Source of the DNA: Tyto alba
Lineage: Eukaryota > Chordata > Aves > Strigiformes > Tytonidae
DNA length: 64,000 nt
Reading direction: 5' to 3'
Assembly: GCF_018691265.1 (NCBI RefSeq)
Contig: NW_024881327.1
Coordinates: 21,135,936 to 21,199,935, forward strand
The notes beneath the pieces are model-generated. The model did no database searches. It saw only the letters and a program-made list of their open reading frames with translations, and was not told the origin of the DNA. Of the stretch, positions 37,020 to 48,558 are shown one piece after another (position 1 is the first letter of the stretch; each line of letters opens with the position of its first letter). The translations under genes were made by a program, and so were the position numbers.

Positions 37020-39396
37020 GTAAGAATATAGTGATACTTCTTCCAGTTATCACTCCAATAATCCTTGGGTTAGGGATTTCTCAATGCTGAAGTTATATTT
37101 CTGTACTTGCCAGCCCTAGGGAATCTTCTTGCTGTGAATCAATGCAGTTGTTTTTTCTGTACCTGTTTAGGGTTTGTATAGGTAGTTCTGTGTGGCAGAA
37201 AATTCCACGGCTTAAGTTGCATGAAAAAATATTTTCATCTGAACCATACACCTGATAATCTGATTGTATTGCCCCAGCTTCTATATACATTATGAAAAAG
37301 TTAATATTTGTACATAGTGAAGAAGAGTGAAGAGTATGTATTGGAGTATAAACACTTTTAGAATCGGGAAACAAACATGCACAGTAAAATTCTTGTTGCG
37401 ATTAAATGAAACCCTTGTGCACACATGTAATAGAAGCAGAAAGAATAATAGTAAATAGACTTCCCATCTCTGGATTGCCCAAATCTCATATGTTGGTACA
37501 GTTTTCTGCTAAATAGATACTATTTATACAGCTAAGAATGAAGCCAAATAAGAGACTACTGACTTTATATATTTGTTTAAAAAAATGACAAATCACAGAG
37601 AGAGTTCTACTGGATGAGGCTAATTTTGCAGATATTTAGCAGGAAAATTCACATTCTCCCACAACCTGGACAGCTGATAATTGATGAGTTCCTTAGAAAT
37701 AAAACATATATTGCTTGTGTAATAGTATAAAATAGTGTAATGACTTTTAGATTTGTGAAATGCAATATGCCACAATCCTCGACTGACATGAATCAGTGAA
37801 GCTGTGCTGGTTTATGTGAGCTGAAAAATGAGACATTGTGTCTCAAATACTGTTTGGTTGTAACTTTTGGAATAATTGGCATATACATTTATGATAACAC
37901 ACTTCTCAACATATGAATGCTTTGGTCAGTGTCTGGTAATAGGGACGGTTTGAGTAATGAATTGGGAAAATATTGTGTGACCATTATCAACACATGTTCT
38001 TCTTTGTTGAATTTACATTTTTTTTCTATTAAAAATTCTAAAAGGTATTGACTTGTACTGTGAGTCTTTTCCACTCTTTCATTGCAATCTCTCAGACACA
38101 TATTTGAGGTAGGAATAATATTTTTAATGAGCAACTTTATAAAACCATATAATGGAATTCTTACTTAACAAAGGCAAAATTTGGAGATACAGTACATGGG
38201 CTATTAGCCAGGCCACTACTTGAATATTTTTTCTTCTAAGAAATTCAGCTTTAGCACGTGTGATTTCCCAAGCATAAGTGACAAGATGACAGACATTTGT
38301 AGCTCTTAATTATTTGTAAACTGTATGAATGTTACATAGAAAGTGCTGTTATTAGAAAATAATTAAAGAATAACAGTCCATCTGTATTACTGCAGTTTGT
38401 AAACAAGATGTTCAAATAGAAGAATTTCTGAGATTCTATTTCAAATTTGGTGACCACATATACCTATGTACTTGTGTATTATATTTTAAGGAGCCTTTGT
38501 TATGCTTTTTTTTTTCAGTGCAGTTTAAGGGAAATAACAGTTCCCTTCAGTATGTCATAATAATCAGATTAATCAGATTTAACGTGATACCATTTTGAAA
38601 GTGTTCCAAAAGAAGAAAAAGGTGTAATATTAACTGTTTATAGAAGGATGCACTATACACTGTAATACAGATTGGTTACAACAGTATGTTTATTATGGAT
38701 GATTCAAACACCTTCTAAAACGAATAATAAGAAAAAAAAATAGTAAAATCATTGCTATATATTATGCCTATTGAAATAACACATATTTGCTTCATATCTA
38801 TGCACTCCCACTAGCCCAGTGGAAGAAGAAAATGTGCAAAGCACTACTAAGTGAGCTATTCCAACTGAAATTATATTATTGCATACAGTTACAGTTTCAC
38901 TACAATAAATACCCTGTTAATTGATATTAATATATTCATTAATATTCCCTTTCTTGGTAAATATGAAATAATGCCAAACTTGCATGTTAATGTGATATTT
39001 GCAAAGATGACCACCAATAAAACTACCTACCTCTAAGGGTTCAAGAAGTATTGATATAAGATCATATTCAGATTGTCAACATAATCAAGACTGGGATATA
39101 AGAAAGAAATTCTTTTAGGATAAGGTCAGTGTCAATTTAGCTTTGTCTTTAGTGTGTTGCATACAGGGGGTTCACAACTCCCTTGCAGACGTCATTTGGT
39201 TTCACTGGGGCTCAGACCAGAAGTGGATGGGAAGTAGGAAAGGGATGGGTCCCTACAGGTGTGGTAGATGCTAAAACTCATGCTTTAGAATTAAATCTAT
39301 CCATGGCTGATGACTGCTATAGGACTAGTACACTATCTAAAACTCCCAGATAGAACTCTGAATAATGCATTTGTGTTATGCTGGTCTTTCATACAG

Positions 39397-39470
39397 GGGA
39401 AAATTTAATGTCTTTGAATGCAAAAAACATGTCATGGCTCATCCATCTGCGCAGAAGCAACTAATATTGG
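39397..39470 (+). other. Exon-like segment, unassigned
   Basis: A 74-bp stretch between ctttcatacag and the consensus donor gtaagt (39471-39476). One frame is open: one leading base, 24 codons (GKFNVFECKK, then HVMAHPSAQKQLIL), one trailing base. The KK-V-AHP-Q-QL pattern faintly recalls the segment before TM1 of TRPC channels, but far too weakly to assign. Its phases (2 in, 1 out) do not join directly to the segment ending at 37019 (phase 0). It could be chance or a lncRNA exon. Confidence 0.22.
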
Positions 39471-42244
39471 GTAAGTTTCTAACTCCATCTCCTTAGTATG
39501 GATGGAAACCATTATTATTTTCATCAGTCATTTTTATGTTGACCATAAAGAATCTGATCTTGTGAGGTGCTGACTTATATTGTCATGCTCATTGTCAATG
39601 AGCAAGTGATGAGGCTGCTGATTGTCTTATATGAATCTGACTCCTTTGAAGCAATAGAATCTGATAGAAAGAAATAATTACTGCAGAGTTAAACATCATT
39701 ATTCTTTACTTTCTGCAAACCTTATCTAAAATGTACTTCAGAATGGCAGTAAATGCAAAATTAGTTTGAAGAGGGCAGCAGATATTGCTCAGAATTTTCA
39801 TCCATATTAATTTAAACTAAATTCTGAAGACTAATATTCTTTCCCCCCCAAAAAAGAACAAGAGATTAATTTCTTAAAATTATTGCTATATTTAGCAGTT
39901 CATAACATCACCAATATATGTATTTTTGTGATTTAGATTTAATATACATATTTCAAAATATCCGATCTGAAAAATGCTCTCCATTTTTATTACAGGTCTA
40001 TTCAATAAAATATATACCTTTGGTATAATATGTTTTATTGCATATAGCAAACAATTTTCATTATCATCAAAAATATATGTTAGCACTTGTGAATTACAGG
40101 AGACTTTTAATTCCTCAGATAACTCACAATATTAGGTGCAGTGTCTTGAACTGGCTCATAAATATGTAGACAAGGTAAAAATGTACATTTTCTGTTGAAA
40201 ATGGAAAGTGAAAGACCTTGGAGAATTCTAAATTTACTAATGATTAAGCTACTTAAATTATCTTCATACTACTTTATTAGGTATATCATAAGACATTATT
40301 TTCATTGAAAATATGCTTTAAGTAAGGCAAGTTTTGTAAGAATTTAAATAGTGTTTTTTCTTACATGAAAAACTTATTTTCTTATATGGTGGTCATGCCT
40401 CCCTTGCTATTCTAAAATCACTACACACAAAGCAATAAAATTACAGAGCTAAGCATCCTTCAAGGATGAAATCACAGTGAAGAAAGCTGTGATATACTTT
40501 ATGCTGTTAATCATGTTGTATCATATTGCATCATATGATGACACCACAATCGAAGAGAACTGGTTATTTACACAGTCGTTCTGACTGGTAAATGTAAACA
40601 AAGATGCGTCAAGCCCCTTGGCAATGCATTGACTGGCTAGTTCATCTCCAGGGTTTTACAATGTTGTTCATTAGTTCTACTGTCAATTTGACATGAGGCA
40701 CCTATTTTTAAGGTAAGAAAGTGGTCAATTGACAAAGTGTCAGTGGAGTTTTCAAGTTAATACGAATCTGTTCCCTTTTAGTTCATTATTAGGTCAAGGG
40801 TACACTAAACTATGATCCAAGAAAGATGAAGTGCTGTTAAATTTGTGTGCAGTTTAAGGAATTATATGACATAGAGTGACTGTTGGTTTCTGAGACATAT
40901 AAGCTCAAGAAAACCTTCAGTACAGCAAATAATTTAAATGAACTGTTTAGGTAAAGTCTACATTTTTATATAGATTAACAGAAGTCTGATAGCTATTCTT
41001 AAACTTTTAGTCCAGTTGAAATGGTTGGAATTGGTTTGGAAAAGCTCAAGTGTACTTGAACATCAATGTAGGTATGAACACTTGAGCATTAAAATGTATG
41101 ACAGCTGGAACATCTCTCCAGAACTAAATGCTCCTTCTTCTTAAGTTCAATTTGAAGGTGAATCCTATTGTTGTGAATTGCTTTTCTCCACCAGAGGACT
41201 TAATTATAAACAGAGATTCATTCTTGCAGGAGGCGGTCTGTCTAGCTATTCTTCCTCACTTCAGAGTATGCTTCCCCTCACTGAAGAGGTGCCTGCTTTC
41301 TGTGAAAGACCACGTAGCAGGTCCTGTCCTGAGAGTCACATGTTCCTCCCTGTACCAGGGTCATAAGCAGCATCTTCTCTTTTCTATTATTTAAAGGTGT
41401 CTATTAGTTCTAGGTTATTACACTATGAAAATCATTGCAGTAAACACCCAATTAATATTCTGAAAATCTCATCTGTGGCAGATTACAAAATAACCTATAG
41501 TCTCAGGCTTTTCTCAGGAGATCAAGTTGAGAAAGATGTTAAATGCTCAACCTGTAAATATTTCTCATTTCCCAGAGTTTCACGAAGTTAAGATTCCTCT
41601 AACCAGACAAAACTGTCATCCTCACCCACTGTTTCTCTTAAATGCATTAATCTTCTTCCCACAGAGGTTTAGAACTTCTGTATCATACACAAGTAAGAAA
41701 TAATGGTCCTTCCTTGATTATGTTTCTTGGAGGTATTTCCCCAGAAAATCCTCTGGGGCACTCCCCAATTCCATGAATTACCATCTCTTTAGAAAGAATG
41801 GTGGTTTATATTTCTCTTCCCAACCCTCTTACACCTTTTTTCATGTCCAAATGGCTTGAGCTGATGAATCATGGCTCTTTCCTTACTGTTTATCCTCCTG
41901 CCGTTGTAGTTTTGAAGATTATGTCAGGTATATTTCTCCTCCTAAAACCTATTTTAGAATAGAAATTCAATTGAGAATGCCATTCCTAGGAGGGCTGGTG
42001 AGATTTGATCTCCAAAAAAGTAATAATCACGTCCATGTTAGGAACAAAGCAATATAGGTACAGGTACTTATCAAAAATACTAACGAATGTCCAATTACCT
42101 TAATTTGTCACTTCACATTCCCTAAATATTTTATAAAGATCTGATTTAATCTTTCAAAACATGTTCTCAGAGGTTTTAGAATCAGGACCATAACCTGGTC
42201 AGAAGAAGCAGGCAGAAAGTGGTAGGAGTAGTTTTGTGAATTCT

Positions 42245-42250
42245 TTTATT
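42245..42250 (-). terminator. Candidate polyadenylation signal AATAAA, distal, after MTNR1A
   Basis: A second canonical minus-strand AATAAA lies about 325 bases beyond the MTNR1A stop codon, downstream of a 27-base homopolymer. It would give a more ordinary 3' UTR length. Only the hexamer supports it. Confidence 0.3.
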
Positions 42251-42313
42251 GAGCCAGGTAGCATGGATACTTCTGTTTCAATCTCTTTCCAGTTGTTTAT
42301 TTCCATTTAAGGG

Positions 42314-42340
42314 AAAAAAAAAAAAAAAAAAAAAAAAAAA
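42314..42340. repeat. A27 homopolymer (T27 on the MTNR1A strand)
   Basis: An uninterrupted run of 27 A on the + strand, 236 bases beyond the MTNR1A stop codon. It is flanked by short inverted arms (atggatac upstream, gtatccat immediately after). If the transcript extends to the distal AATAAA, this would be a U27 tract in the 3' UTR. Confidence 0.9.
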
Positions 42341-42533
42341 GTATCCATACATAATTTTGTAATTCAAGGATATCATTGTGTTATTATAGGAGATATTGTA
42401 TAATAGGATCTGTAAGTCAAGGGTACAAAACTTGAGTTCCCAAATACCATCCAAGGAATTTGATCAAAGTGCTTTCAGTGTAGAAGAGATATTTCACTAT
42501 GATATTTAACAGTAGGTCTAATAAAAGAGATAC

Positions 42534-42539
42534 TTTATT
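42534..42539 (-). terminator. Candidate polyadenylation signal AATAAA, proximal, after MTNR1A
   Basis: A canonical AATAAA on the minus strand lies about 37 bases past the MTNR1A stop codon. This would give a very short 3' UTR. Such hexamers are common in AT-rich DNA, so use is not established. Confidence 0.35.
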
Positions 42540-42575
42540 GGATGCTGTTGAGTGACAATAATAAAATTCCCATTT

Positions 42576-43444
42576 TCAGACAGAGTCCACCTTCACTTGA
42601 TTGTTGTTTGTAATCAGTGGAGAAGGTTTACTTTTTATCCTGTCTCCCGCATCATTAGAACTATCCTGGTAAAAAACTTTTGCTGTACAAAATGTGACAA
42701 TAATTCTCTTGTATTCTCTTCTGAAGTTCTGGTTCAGGAGTCCATATATGATAGCATTAAGGCAGCTGTTGAAATATGCCATGTAATAACTAGATACAAA
42801 CAACCACTCTGGAATCCGAGGGATTATAGTTTCTGGGTTGACAGCCACAGCAAGGCCTATAAAGTTCAAAGGAGCCCAGCAGACTGCAAACAGTACAAAT
42901 ACCACAAACATGGTTACAAAGTTTCTGAAGTCATGTGGTTTCAGCCTGGGGTTATTATCTGGTTTAACCCTTCGCCTTACCTGAATAACGAGGATCCATA
43001 TTCTCAAGTAACAGAAAGTTACTATGGCCATGGGCAGCAGGAAATGGAAAAACACAACTGCTATTGTATATGCTGAGCTCACAGATTGTGCAAATGTACA
43101 CGAGTAAATCCGGGGGTCATATTGTAGCGATCCCACAAAGAGGTTGGGCACAATAGCAACAAATGTTAGGATCCAGATAAGAACAACATAGCACAATGAA
43201 TTCTTGTCGCTGTACAGCTTGTCATATTTGAGACTGTGGCAAATATAGCAGTACCGATTGATAGCGATGCCTGTGATATTGAAGATTGATCCAATGACAC
43301 TTAGGCCCATCAGGAAGCCACTAATCTGGCAATGAAGGTATCCCAGATTCCATCCATTGTGAAATACAGATATGAGGACCAGTGGATACGGGTAGATTGC
43401 TACAACCAAGTCTGCAACTGCCAGGCTTACAACAAACACATTTC
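42576..43444 (-). CDS. MTNR1A: Melatonin receptor type 1A (Mel1a), coding exon 2
   Basis: This exon encodes most of a class A GPCR for melatonin, a plasma-membrane receptor that typically couples to Gi and lowers cAMP. It supplies 288 residues plus two bases of a split Gly codon. Numbering from the first full codon (Asn1): TM2 carries LAVAD with the conserved Asp at 11. Cys38 and Cys115 are placed to form the extracellular disulfide. TM3 ends in NRY (62-64), the melatonin-receptor form of DRY. A TM5 His lies at 133, CWAP of TM6 at 188-191, and NAIIY (229-233) replaces NPxxY. A C-terminal-tail Cys252 could be palmitoylated. The chain ends VKVDSV, as in chicken Mel1a as I remember it. The exon starts after a minus-strand acceptor ending ttttacag and stops at TGA (42576-42578). 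The frame is intact, with no frameshift. Exon 1 (N-terminus and TM1) is not in the window. The Mel1a rather than Mel1b/Mel1c assignment rests on overall sequence and the C-terminal tail. Confidence 0.96.
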
Positions 43445-43466
43445 CTGTAAAATAAATATAAAATGG
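43445..43466 (-). other. MTNR1A: MTNR1A intron 1 splice acceptor
   Basis: Read on the minus strand, an AT-rich, mostly pyrimidine tract runs into ttttacag directly before GA-AAT-GTG, which resumes the receptor frame at Gly/Asn of TM2. The intron is phase 1, with one base of the Gly codon in exon 1. An intron at this point after TM1 is the known organisation of vertebrate melatonin receptor genes. The frame can be read 25 bases further upstream, but those codons do not resemble the receptor. Confidence 0.85.
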
Positions 43467-46400
43467 CAAATATTAGTTTTTCTTTTGCTCTTTTCTGTTG
43501 CTTCTACTCTCAACATGTTAATTAGCAGCCTTAGTGGAACATTTTAAATGTAATTAGTTTCTACTTTCTAGATCAAAATTCATTGTGAAATAAGACACTA
43601 ATTTTTAATCTAAAAAGGAAGTAGCTTAACTTAAAGATGCACCTTTTAAAAGAAAACTGTCTTTAATTACCATGACCTGATATTTTTGTATTCTCATTTA
43701 TTTGGACTCTTCCAATCACACAGACTCAGAATTCATATCAATTAAAATATTCACAACTTTAACCCTTGCTTTGATTTAAAATAGATAGCCTCTCTTGAAA
43801 AATCAGCAGAAAAAATATGATTACTAATAAATTTCAAAATTCACATTTACCTTCCATATTTAATTTAATTCCCTGTCTTTACATTACCCCCTAACTTTTC
43901 CAGTCCTGAAATGAAAAAATTTTTTTTTTCCCATTTGTATTTCAAGCTTCCATGGTTTTAACGTCACTGTTAAAGTGATTCTTTTTAAATTCTGGCTAGC
44001 AGTTAACTAGACTTAGCTAAGAGTCTAGTTGAACACAAACTTAGTTCTCTTTCCTAAACTGAGGCACAGGCTCCTCAGTAAAAGAAGTGGTGCTGGGCAC
44101 TTCCCAGACACTACTGATGCTACTTTCTTCTCTGCCTCCAAGCTGGAAAATTAAGCAATGATGCATTCTCTTGGTTCATTTTTTAATTGAAACAAAGGGA
44201 CATTATTTCAGACTGTGTTAGTTCTTAATAGAACCCCTCTGTGTTCTTCAAAGACAATGGAACCCATCATAACTACATGTTTTGAATTAATCTTTTGAGC
44301 ACAGATTATTTTTTTTCTTAATTTTTTAATTGCTTAAATGATCACTCATCTGAATGCCTCCCAATCATTTCAGTTTCTAAGAAGGTCACAAGATACATTG
44401 ATGTAGTTTTTCTTGATTTTTTTAAAAATAACTACTACATGTATTGGTCTAGTTATTCATGCCCCTATCTACAGAAAGATATAAATGTGTATATATACCT
44501 GCATGGTTGAGGGTATATAAATGCACATGTATGCATGTATACATAGGTATGTGTGTGTGTTTGAGACTATATTTTGGAATTCTGAGTTTTTTCACTGAAG
44601 ATGAAATATGAGCTCTTATTGCAACCTGTAAGAAAATATACTGCTAGCTTTAGATAATGTAGCATTTATTTATTAATCCAAAATGGGTTTGGTGAACTGT
44701 TTTATGCATTTATTTTGAGCAGACAAAATACAAAGAGATAAAAATAGGTTAAAATGTAAAAGTATTTATGGATAAATACAGCCTTTTAACTGCTATAATT
44801 GTCAAACTTATTTTTTTAATATATTATCTTAAACATCTTAAAATGCGTATTCTCTCACTAAGCTTATTCTTTAGATGGACAGGTAGAAATACAAAATCAT
44901 GAACACCTACAGAGAAAAACATAGAAACTATCTGCTCAGAATGCTACTTATTCTCTTTTATTTAAATTTTGATACATGCATGAAGTACCACATTTGATAA
45001 TTATACTGATGGCAGTTGGAACAAATGGCCTCAGATAAAAGATTGCTACACTAGTTTTCATAGATTTTCTATCTGAATTTATAAATAGCTTTCTCTTGAT
45101 GTCTGTAGTTGTTTCTTATTTTGCCTGGGAATTTACTGTCAGGCTGAAACATGCTTATCCTGAAGGTTTTAGCAGTATTCTAGATAATTTCAGCAGAAAC
45201 AACTGCACTCCTTTAAGCAGAAGATGAGAAAAAAACATTGCTTTCAGAATTTACCCTTGACATAGTGGCAAGTGATACAAGAATGGATAAAGAGACTATA
45301 TGAAACTCAGAGTTCTGCATTTATCTTATGAATCAAGAAGTAGAAAGTTGATAAAAATTTGCTGTTGGCAGGTTTTTTTCCCCACCCAGAATATTTCAGA
45401 GTTGATGAAATGGTACCATATAAACTCCAGATGGGACATAGAACCAGGACACTTAATTAAATGTAATACTTAAACGAATCCTATTTTTATTTGCTTATAT
45501 ATTTGCTGCTTATCTGGAGATTGCCCATCCCAAGCTTTTTGCTCTCCCATCCACCAAAACTTCTGCTGGTGCTCTCCATTAATATTTCTAATATTATCAT
45601 TATTTACCTGCTTGAGCCAAAAGATTCCGTTACAAAAACAAAACCATAAAAGTGTCTGGGGGTTTTCCCTTTGCTGAAAGAAAACAGGTGGTATATTTTG
45701 TCTGAATAGTTTTAGCAACTCTGTGCTTTGGAAACAACTGAGTCTAGGAAGAGTAGGCACTCTGTCTCTGAATCAGCCAAATTTCAAGCTTCCATAAACT
45801 GGTGCACCATGTTTACCCCATCTTATCTTCTCAGTTGGCTGCTATAGAATGACAAACTGAAAGTCTTGGAAATACAAGCTGCTTCATATGGAAATTGGAG
45901 TTTAGCAAGATATCCTGGGAGCCTGTATTTTTATAAAATTCATGAGCTTTGAAACAAAGTCCCAGGCTGCCAGCTCACCATTAGCATGTCAGCTGGATGA
46001 CCAAAGCATTGGGCTAGAAACTGCTTGGAAACCAGATACCTGCCTGCAGAGAGAACATTCCACCTGCCTTTCAGGAAGGGTTCTCTTCAAACTTGAGTTC
46101 AGATACATTTTCCTTGTGATCACAGAAACTTTGTCGTTAAGATAGAATAGATAATTCAAGTAAAAATTTATTTGGGATTAGTATGGTTGCTGTATATTTT
46201 GAAGTTCATTGTTTTGGCTCTAAAGTCAGATCTGAAATGATGTTGAGCTTTCATATGTTACATAATATGCAATTTATAAGTATGATCCTAGATTTAGGCA
46301 CCTGCCATTAGTGGAAAATTATGATATTTTATGAAATTCCAATATATTTAATGACACCTTGTGAAATTAAACTTTTATGTTTGTTGAACATTTGTTATTG

Positions 46401-47173
46401 TAGAGGTGAGTACCATAACAAAAGTTACAGCAAAAAAATAATTCTTATCTTCAGAGTTGGGTTTAAACAGAATGCTATAAACAAAGCCTGAAGCTCCTTC
46501 ATATTGAAGCCTTTAAAAAAGCCACAACATCAAAATTTTGAATACCTCTTCCTTGAACAAAACGTATTCACTCTTTAGAGAGTGAGATCATGTTGCTGTG
46601 AAAAAAATGTAATTTATGTAACTAAAGAATGCATTACTGTGCATTAACACCAGCTGACAGAACTGAGAAGGTAGAGGCTGAATTTCTTGACTTTGACATA
46701 AGTCAAATAAGGTTTAATAAATTTAAGCAGATGATGTGCTACAGGTCATAGAACGGTTTTAGTTGGAAGGGAGCTTAAAGGCCATCTAGTTCCAACCACT
46801 CTGCCACGGGCAAGAACACCTTCCCCTAGACGGGGTTGCTCCCAGCCCCGTCCAACCTGGCCTTGAACCCTTCCAGGGAGGGGGCAGCCACAGCTGCTCT
46901 GGGCAACCTGTGCCAGTGTCTCACAACCCTCACAGTAAAGAATTCCTTCATTATATCTAATCTAAATCTGCCCTCTTTCAGTTTAAAACCATTACTCCTC
47001 TTCCTATCACTATGTTCCCTGATAGAGTCCCTCCCCATCTTTCCTGTAGGCCCCCTTTAAGTACTGGAAGGCTGCTTAAAGGTCTCCCTGGAAGCTTCTC
47101 TTCTCTAGGCTGAACAACCCCAACTCTCTCAGCCTGTCCTCATAAGAGAGGTGCTCCAGCCCCCTGATCATCT

Positions 47174-48020
47174 TCATGGCCTCCTCTGAACTTGCTCAAG
47201 CAGGTCCATGTCCTTCTTATGTTGAGGGCCCCAGAGCTGGACATGGTACTCCAGGTGGAGTCTCACAAGAGTGGAGTAGAGGGATAGAATCATCTCCCTC
47301 AACCTGCTGGCCACACTTCTCCTGATGCAGCTCGGGATATGGTTGGCTTTCTGGGCTGCAAGCACACATTGTTGGCTCATAGTCAGTTTTCCATCCACCA
47401 ATACCCCCAAGTCCTTCTCCGCAGGGCTGCTCTCAATCCACTCACCACCCAGCCTGTATTTGTGCTTGGGATTGCTCCAACTCATGTGCAGGACCTTGCA
47501 TTTGGCCCTGTAGAACTTCATGAGTTTTCCACAGGCCCACCTCTCAAGCCTGTCAAGGTCCCTCTGGATGGTGTCACTTCCCTCCAGCATGTTAACCGCA
47601 CCACACAGCTTGGTGTCATCAGCAAACTCACTGAGGATATTCTCAGTCCCACTGTCCATGTCACTGACAAAGATGTTAAACAGCACTGGCCCCAACATCT
47701 ACCCCTGAGGAATGCAACTCATCACTGTTCTTCACTTGGACTTTGAGCTGTTGACTGCAACTCTAAATGAGACCATCCAGCCAGTGCCTTATCCACTGAG
47801 TGGTCCATCTATCAAATCCATGTCTCTCCAATTTAGAGGCAAGGAAGTCATATGGGACAGTGCTAAATACTTTGCAGAAGTCCAGGTAGATGATGTCAGT
47901 TGCTCTTCCTTTATCCACCAACACTGTAGCCCTGTCATAGAAGGCCACCAAATGTGTCAGGCACGATTCACCCTTAGTGAAACCATGTTGGCTGTTACCA
48001 ATCACCTCCTTATTTTGCAT
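47174..48020 (-). pseudogene. CR1 ORF2 reverse transcriptase remnant
   Basis: Two out-of-frame pieces of one reverse transcriptase. The upstream piece (48020 to 47763) has QHGFTKG and the RT motif A region [11 protein letters not shown], where the family normally reads YLDFSKAFDTV. The downstream piece (47698 to 47174) has LGPVLFNIF, then FADDTK with the two catalytic Asp of motif C, then KCKVLHM and LYSTLVRLHLEYHVQLW, standard for the CR1 RT C-terminal region. The pieces are offset by a non-multiple of three. A TAG (47699-47701) follows PQG just before the second piece. Non-functional. Confidence 0.9.
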
Positions 48021-48291
48021 GTGCCCTCACATAGTTTCGAGGAGGATCTGCTCCATGAGCTTGCTGGGCACAGAGGTGGACTGACTGGGCTGTAGTTCCC
48101 CAGGTCCTCTTTATTTCCGTTTTTAAAAATGGGAGTTATATTTCCCCTTCTCCAGTCACCAGGAACTTCACTGGACTACCACAGTTTCTCAAATATGAGG
48201 AACAGTGGCTTAGCCACTTCATCCGCCAGTTCCCTCAGGACCAATGGATGCCTCTCATCAAGTCCCATGGAATTGTGCACTTTCAGGTTCC

Positions 48292-48558
48292 TTAGATGGT
48301 TTTAAACCTGATCTTCTCCTGCAGTGCATGGTTTTTCACTTTCTCAGTCCCCACTTTTGCCTTCTGCATATTGGACGGTTTGCTGGAACCCTTGCCAGTG
48401 AAGACTGAAGCAAAAGGCCTCTTGAGTACCTCAGCTTTCTCCATATCCCGGGTAACCAGGTCTCCCGTTTCCTTCCAGAGAGGGCCTGTGTTTTTCCTAG
48501 TTTTCCTTTTATTAGCAACGTACCTAACAGAAGCTCTTCTTGTCGCCCTTGATGTCAC
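48292..48558 (-). pseudogene. CR1 ORF2 linker upstream of RT (remnant)
   Basis: The frame shows [17 protein letters not shown] followed by ETGDLVTRD and FASVFTGK, matching the segment that joins endonuclease and reverse transcriptase in CR1 ORF2. Its frame differs from the RT piece below it, so at least one more indel separates them. It has no independent function. Confidence 0.85.

Larger units (their letters stand above)
37020..42530. other. Intergenic downstream of MTNR1A, no gene recognised
   Basis: AT-rich DNA that includes the possible MTNR1A 3' UTR at its upper end, the unassigned exon-like segment at 39397-39470 and the A27 run at 42314-42340. In other amniotes the neighbour on this side is, as I recall, F11/KLKB1. 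No apple-domain or trypsin-like exon was recognised on either strand. Confidence 0.6.

Noticed and set aside
42552..43076. A 174-codon + strand open frame.
   Set aside because: It is the antisense shadow of the MTNR1A exon, which has a full set of receptor motifs on the minus strand.
43445..43469. Extending the MTNR1A reading frame upstream to an ATG at 43469.
   Set aside because: The extra residues (MPFYIYFT) do not match the receptor, and an acceptor ttttacag sits exactly where TM2 coding begins.
45470..45760. A 96-codon minus-strand frame inside the MTNR1A intron.
   Set aside because: No recognisable domain, no convincing splice context, and a composition expected of a chance frame.
47339..48095. 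Several + strand open frames of 62-135 codons.
   Set aside because: Antisense shadows of the CR1 ORF2 remnant.
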